A stretch of 64,000 bases of DNA, taken from Pseudomonas putida W15Oct28. GTDB lineage: Bacteria > Pseudomonadota > Gammaproteobacteria > Pseudomonadales > Pseudomonadaceae. Positions 62,351 through 64,000 of the stretch are shown here, one piece after another. Positions within the stretch are counted from its first letter, which is position 1, and every line of letters starts with the position of its first letter. The position numbers and the translations under genes are program-made. The notes below the pieces were generated by a model. The model saw only the letters and a program-made list of their open reading frames with translations, ran no database searches and was not told where the DNA came from. The stretch covers positions 62,001 through 126,000 of the forward strand of contig NZ_JENB01000019.1 of NCBI RefSeq assembly GCF_000708715.2, read 5' to 3'.

Positions 62351-63657
62351 GGCTTGCTCTGGCGGTCGACCAGGTGGCCGTATTTCTGGTCGAACTTCTT
62401 GCTGAACTCGCCGGCCTCCTGACGGGCCTGCACCTTGGCCCGGACGTCGCGCTCGAACTGCGCCAGGTGAGGCTTCATGCGCTCGTCGTGCGCATCGGCC
62501 TGCTGCCTGGCCCGTTCGGAAAACGCATAGATTTCCGCATGCACGTAGGGTTGGTTGCGTATGTTTTCAGCCATGACTTCGCGCTTGATGATCTGCTCGG
62601 CCATCATCTGCGGGTAGAGCTTTTCGATCTCCAGGAACGACTGCGCGACCAGCAGCTTGCGCTCGTTGTCCACGCCGGGTTCCACGGTGCGCTCCAGCCA
62701 TTTGGTCTTCACATCATCGACAGCGGCATTGCGCCAGGCGTTGAGCTCCTGGGTGATACCGATGGCGTCTTCGATCACGATGGCCGCGCCACGGGGTTTG
62801 CTCTGGTTCACCAGCGGCGCCAGCGCTTGCCGTGAGGCGTGCGGCGAGACGATCTGGTCATTGTTGAACGGCTGCAGGTCCAGCAGCGCCTGCAGGTCTG
62901 CATCGTTCTGGGCCTTGAAGTCGGCGACCCAGCCCAGTTGATCGTGCTTGATCACATGGGGCTGTGGCGGAGCATCGGAAGGCTGGATGAAGCGGGCGAT
63001 ATCGATCGCGGGCAGGCTGTTGCGGTACTCATCTTCGAGCAGACGATAGTTGTCGAGCATGTGCGGGGTGAGCGGGGAGGGACTGAACAGCGGGCGCAGC
63101 TCCTGGATATCGTCGAGGTCGTAGAGGGTGATGGTCCAGCCGAATTTCGGTCGATGTAGGTGGACTTGTTGAGTTACGCGATTGAAGCGAATAAGGAGAT
63201 GACGACTAGTCAGCATTTCTAATCGGGTTAGGTGAATTCCATACTTTGAATAAAGATACAGTAACGTCGAGGTGACCGAGAGCATTATAAGTGTCGTGAG
63301 AATCGTGATTACGGAACGCCCCTCGGGGTCAGTGATATCCATCCATATAAACCCAGTGGTGATGTAAAGTCCAACAGCAACGGCCGGGGCGATGGCGCCG
63401 AGCGTTGCGAGCGTAATAAGACCGCGCTTTTCTTCCGAGCCACCACAGCGAATGTCTAAGAAGATGTCGTTAAAAGCGAATACAGGGCCTCTTGCGCGTG
63501 GGTTTTCACTAACGGATTGAAAGTGCATTTCTTCAGCCAGTTCGCTCTCATACAAATCCTGACGTTTTTCTTTCGGTGTCAGCTCTGCTTCATAGGCTTT
63601 TCGCGCGGCCTCGGATTCAGTAGCCATTTGCCAAAAACCCCATTCGATCAGATACAT
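62293..63657 (-). pseudogene. Chimera of DUF6708-like N-terminus and VasX-like effector middle region, frameshifted at its end
   Basis: Residues 1 to about 170 are a DUF6708-like module (MYLIEWGFWQMATESE, CGGSEEKRGLI, two TMs), paralogous to the protein at 59766. Directly after the shared HLHRPK, the sequence becomes FGWTITLYDLDDIQELRPLF and continues with effector-type sequence (IVIEDAIGITQELNAWRN), as in the middle of VasX/BTH_I2691 toxins. The 3' end runs out of frame after LVDRQ (near 62362). The start overlaps the stop of the preceding effector copy (TAATG). I read it as a recombination product, probably not a functional gene. Confidence 0.72.
63146..63192. repeat. 47-bp exact repeat (copy 2) at the chimera junction
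   Basis: Identical to 60397-60443. The downstream (minus-strand) end of the repeat is the point where the DUF6708-like sequence switches to effector sequence. Confidence 0.85.
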
Positions 63658-64000
63658 TACAATACCTCGCTGAATGCTGAATACAGGGTCTTCAGTTCTT
63701 CTTGTTCTTCAAAAGTTTTTGAATTTCTTGCAAGACGGAAGCTGCTGCGCTTGCACCACTTCTCCAAAGCATCGTCTTCAAAAATGTAAATTATCACTGT
63801 CAGGACCAGGCCAATCCAGAAAGCGCCAAGAACGAGCCGGGCAAGTAATAACCGAGCGGCTTGCGTTCCAAGCTTTTTTGCAAGTTCTGCCAAGGACGTG
63901 GATAGCATCCTAGCCAGCTTGGTTTTGGCATTTTGAGAGAGGTAGTCGAAGAAAGGTTTTGCAATAGCTATGGCCGTTCCTAATTCGGCCAGTGATAGGG
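63657..64000 (-). CDS. C-terminus of another VasX-like effector copy (continues beyond the window)
   Basis: The frame is open to base 64000. The 114 visible residues include ALAE-like GTAIAIAKPFFDYLSQNAKTKLARML, the TM stretch LVLGAFWIGLVLTVIIYIF and the end LYSAFSEVL. They are clearly paralogous to the last part of the product ending at 60914 (SAFSEVL), with changes mainly in the cytoplasmic tail. Stop TAA overlaps the next ATG (TAATG). It is a second effector copy upstream of the chimeric gene. Confidence 0.85.
   Translation of the reverse strand, partial: LSLAELGTAIAIAKPFFDYLSQNAKTKLARMLSTSLAELAKKLGTQAARLLLARLVLGAFWIGLVLTVIIYIFEDDALEKWCKRSSFRLARNSKTFEEQEELKTLYSAFSEVL

Overview
The window is a GC-rich Pseudomonas chromosome segment, most like the P. 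putida group. The grounds are the gene content (GntP/GntK/GntR gluconate module, CbtAB/CobE/CobM cobalamin block, BdlA-like chemoreceptor, DUF1652 and DUF1272 proteins, OprD porin), the gene order as I remember it for that group, and many paired REP-like inverted repeats ending in GTGGGAGCGGCC or GTGGGAGCGGGC. No rRNA, tRNA, CRISPR array, insertion sequence or prophage was seen. No database search was run; all names come from motifs and family recognition.

Layout. 1-1018: end of a type II secretion operon (gspG and partial gspF), divergent from a lytic transglycosylase. 1947-6599: two paralogous membrane histidine kinases and one NtrC-class sigma-54 regulator. 6648-10265: a small exported protein and the gluconate genes gntP, gntK and gntR, with three similar operator palindromes. 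10395-15586: a soluble two-PAS chemoreceptor tail-to-tail with an EvgS/BvgS-like hybrid kinase and its LuxR-type regulator. 15809-18505: DUF1272 protein, cobM, cobE, cbtA and cbtB behind a cobalamin riboswitch.

18691-40647 is a large organosulfur-scavenging-like region. It holds two TonB receptors, three flavin-dependent monooxygenases of the SsuD and DszA/NtaA types, an acyl-CoA-dehydrogenase-fold oxidoreductase, a peptide-type ABC transporter whose ATPase gene is broken, a class II aldolase, a 2-hydroxyacid dehydrogenase, an aldo/keto reductase, an orphan SsuA-like binding protein, and LysR and LacI regulators. Two operons here share a 32-bp upstream element, and a perfect 14-bp LacI-type palindrome lies between the LacI gene and the second receptor. 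The joint role proposed is uptake and oxidative C-S or C-N bond cleavage of an organic sulfur or nitrogen compound.

40813-47309: housekeeping genes (GNAT, LysE exporter, hydrolase, pirin, AlkA-like glycosylase, DUF1652, Yip1-family protein, AlkB-like dioxygenase). 47490-53087: an unusual four-gene curli-type operon of csgA, csgB and two related large exported proteins of unknown function, with no csgE, csgF or csgG in the window. 53355-59753: a LysR gene, then a catabolic and transport set (HMG-CoA-lyase-like enzyme, class III CoA-transferase, gamma carbonic anhydrase, MFS transporter, OprD porin).

59766-64000: a tandem array of VasX/BTH_I2691-like toxin C-termini and DUF6708-like membrane proteins, including a chimeric, frameshifted copy. 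I read it as a polymorphic type VI effector/immunity locus caught during rearrangement. The most noteworthy points are the atypical curli operon, the rearranged effector array and the shared promoter element of the organosulfur operons.
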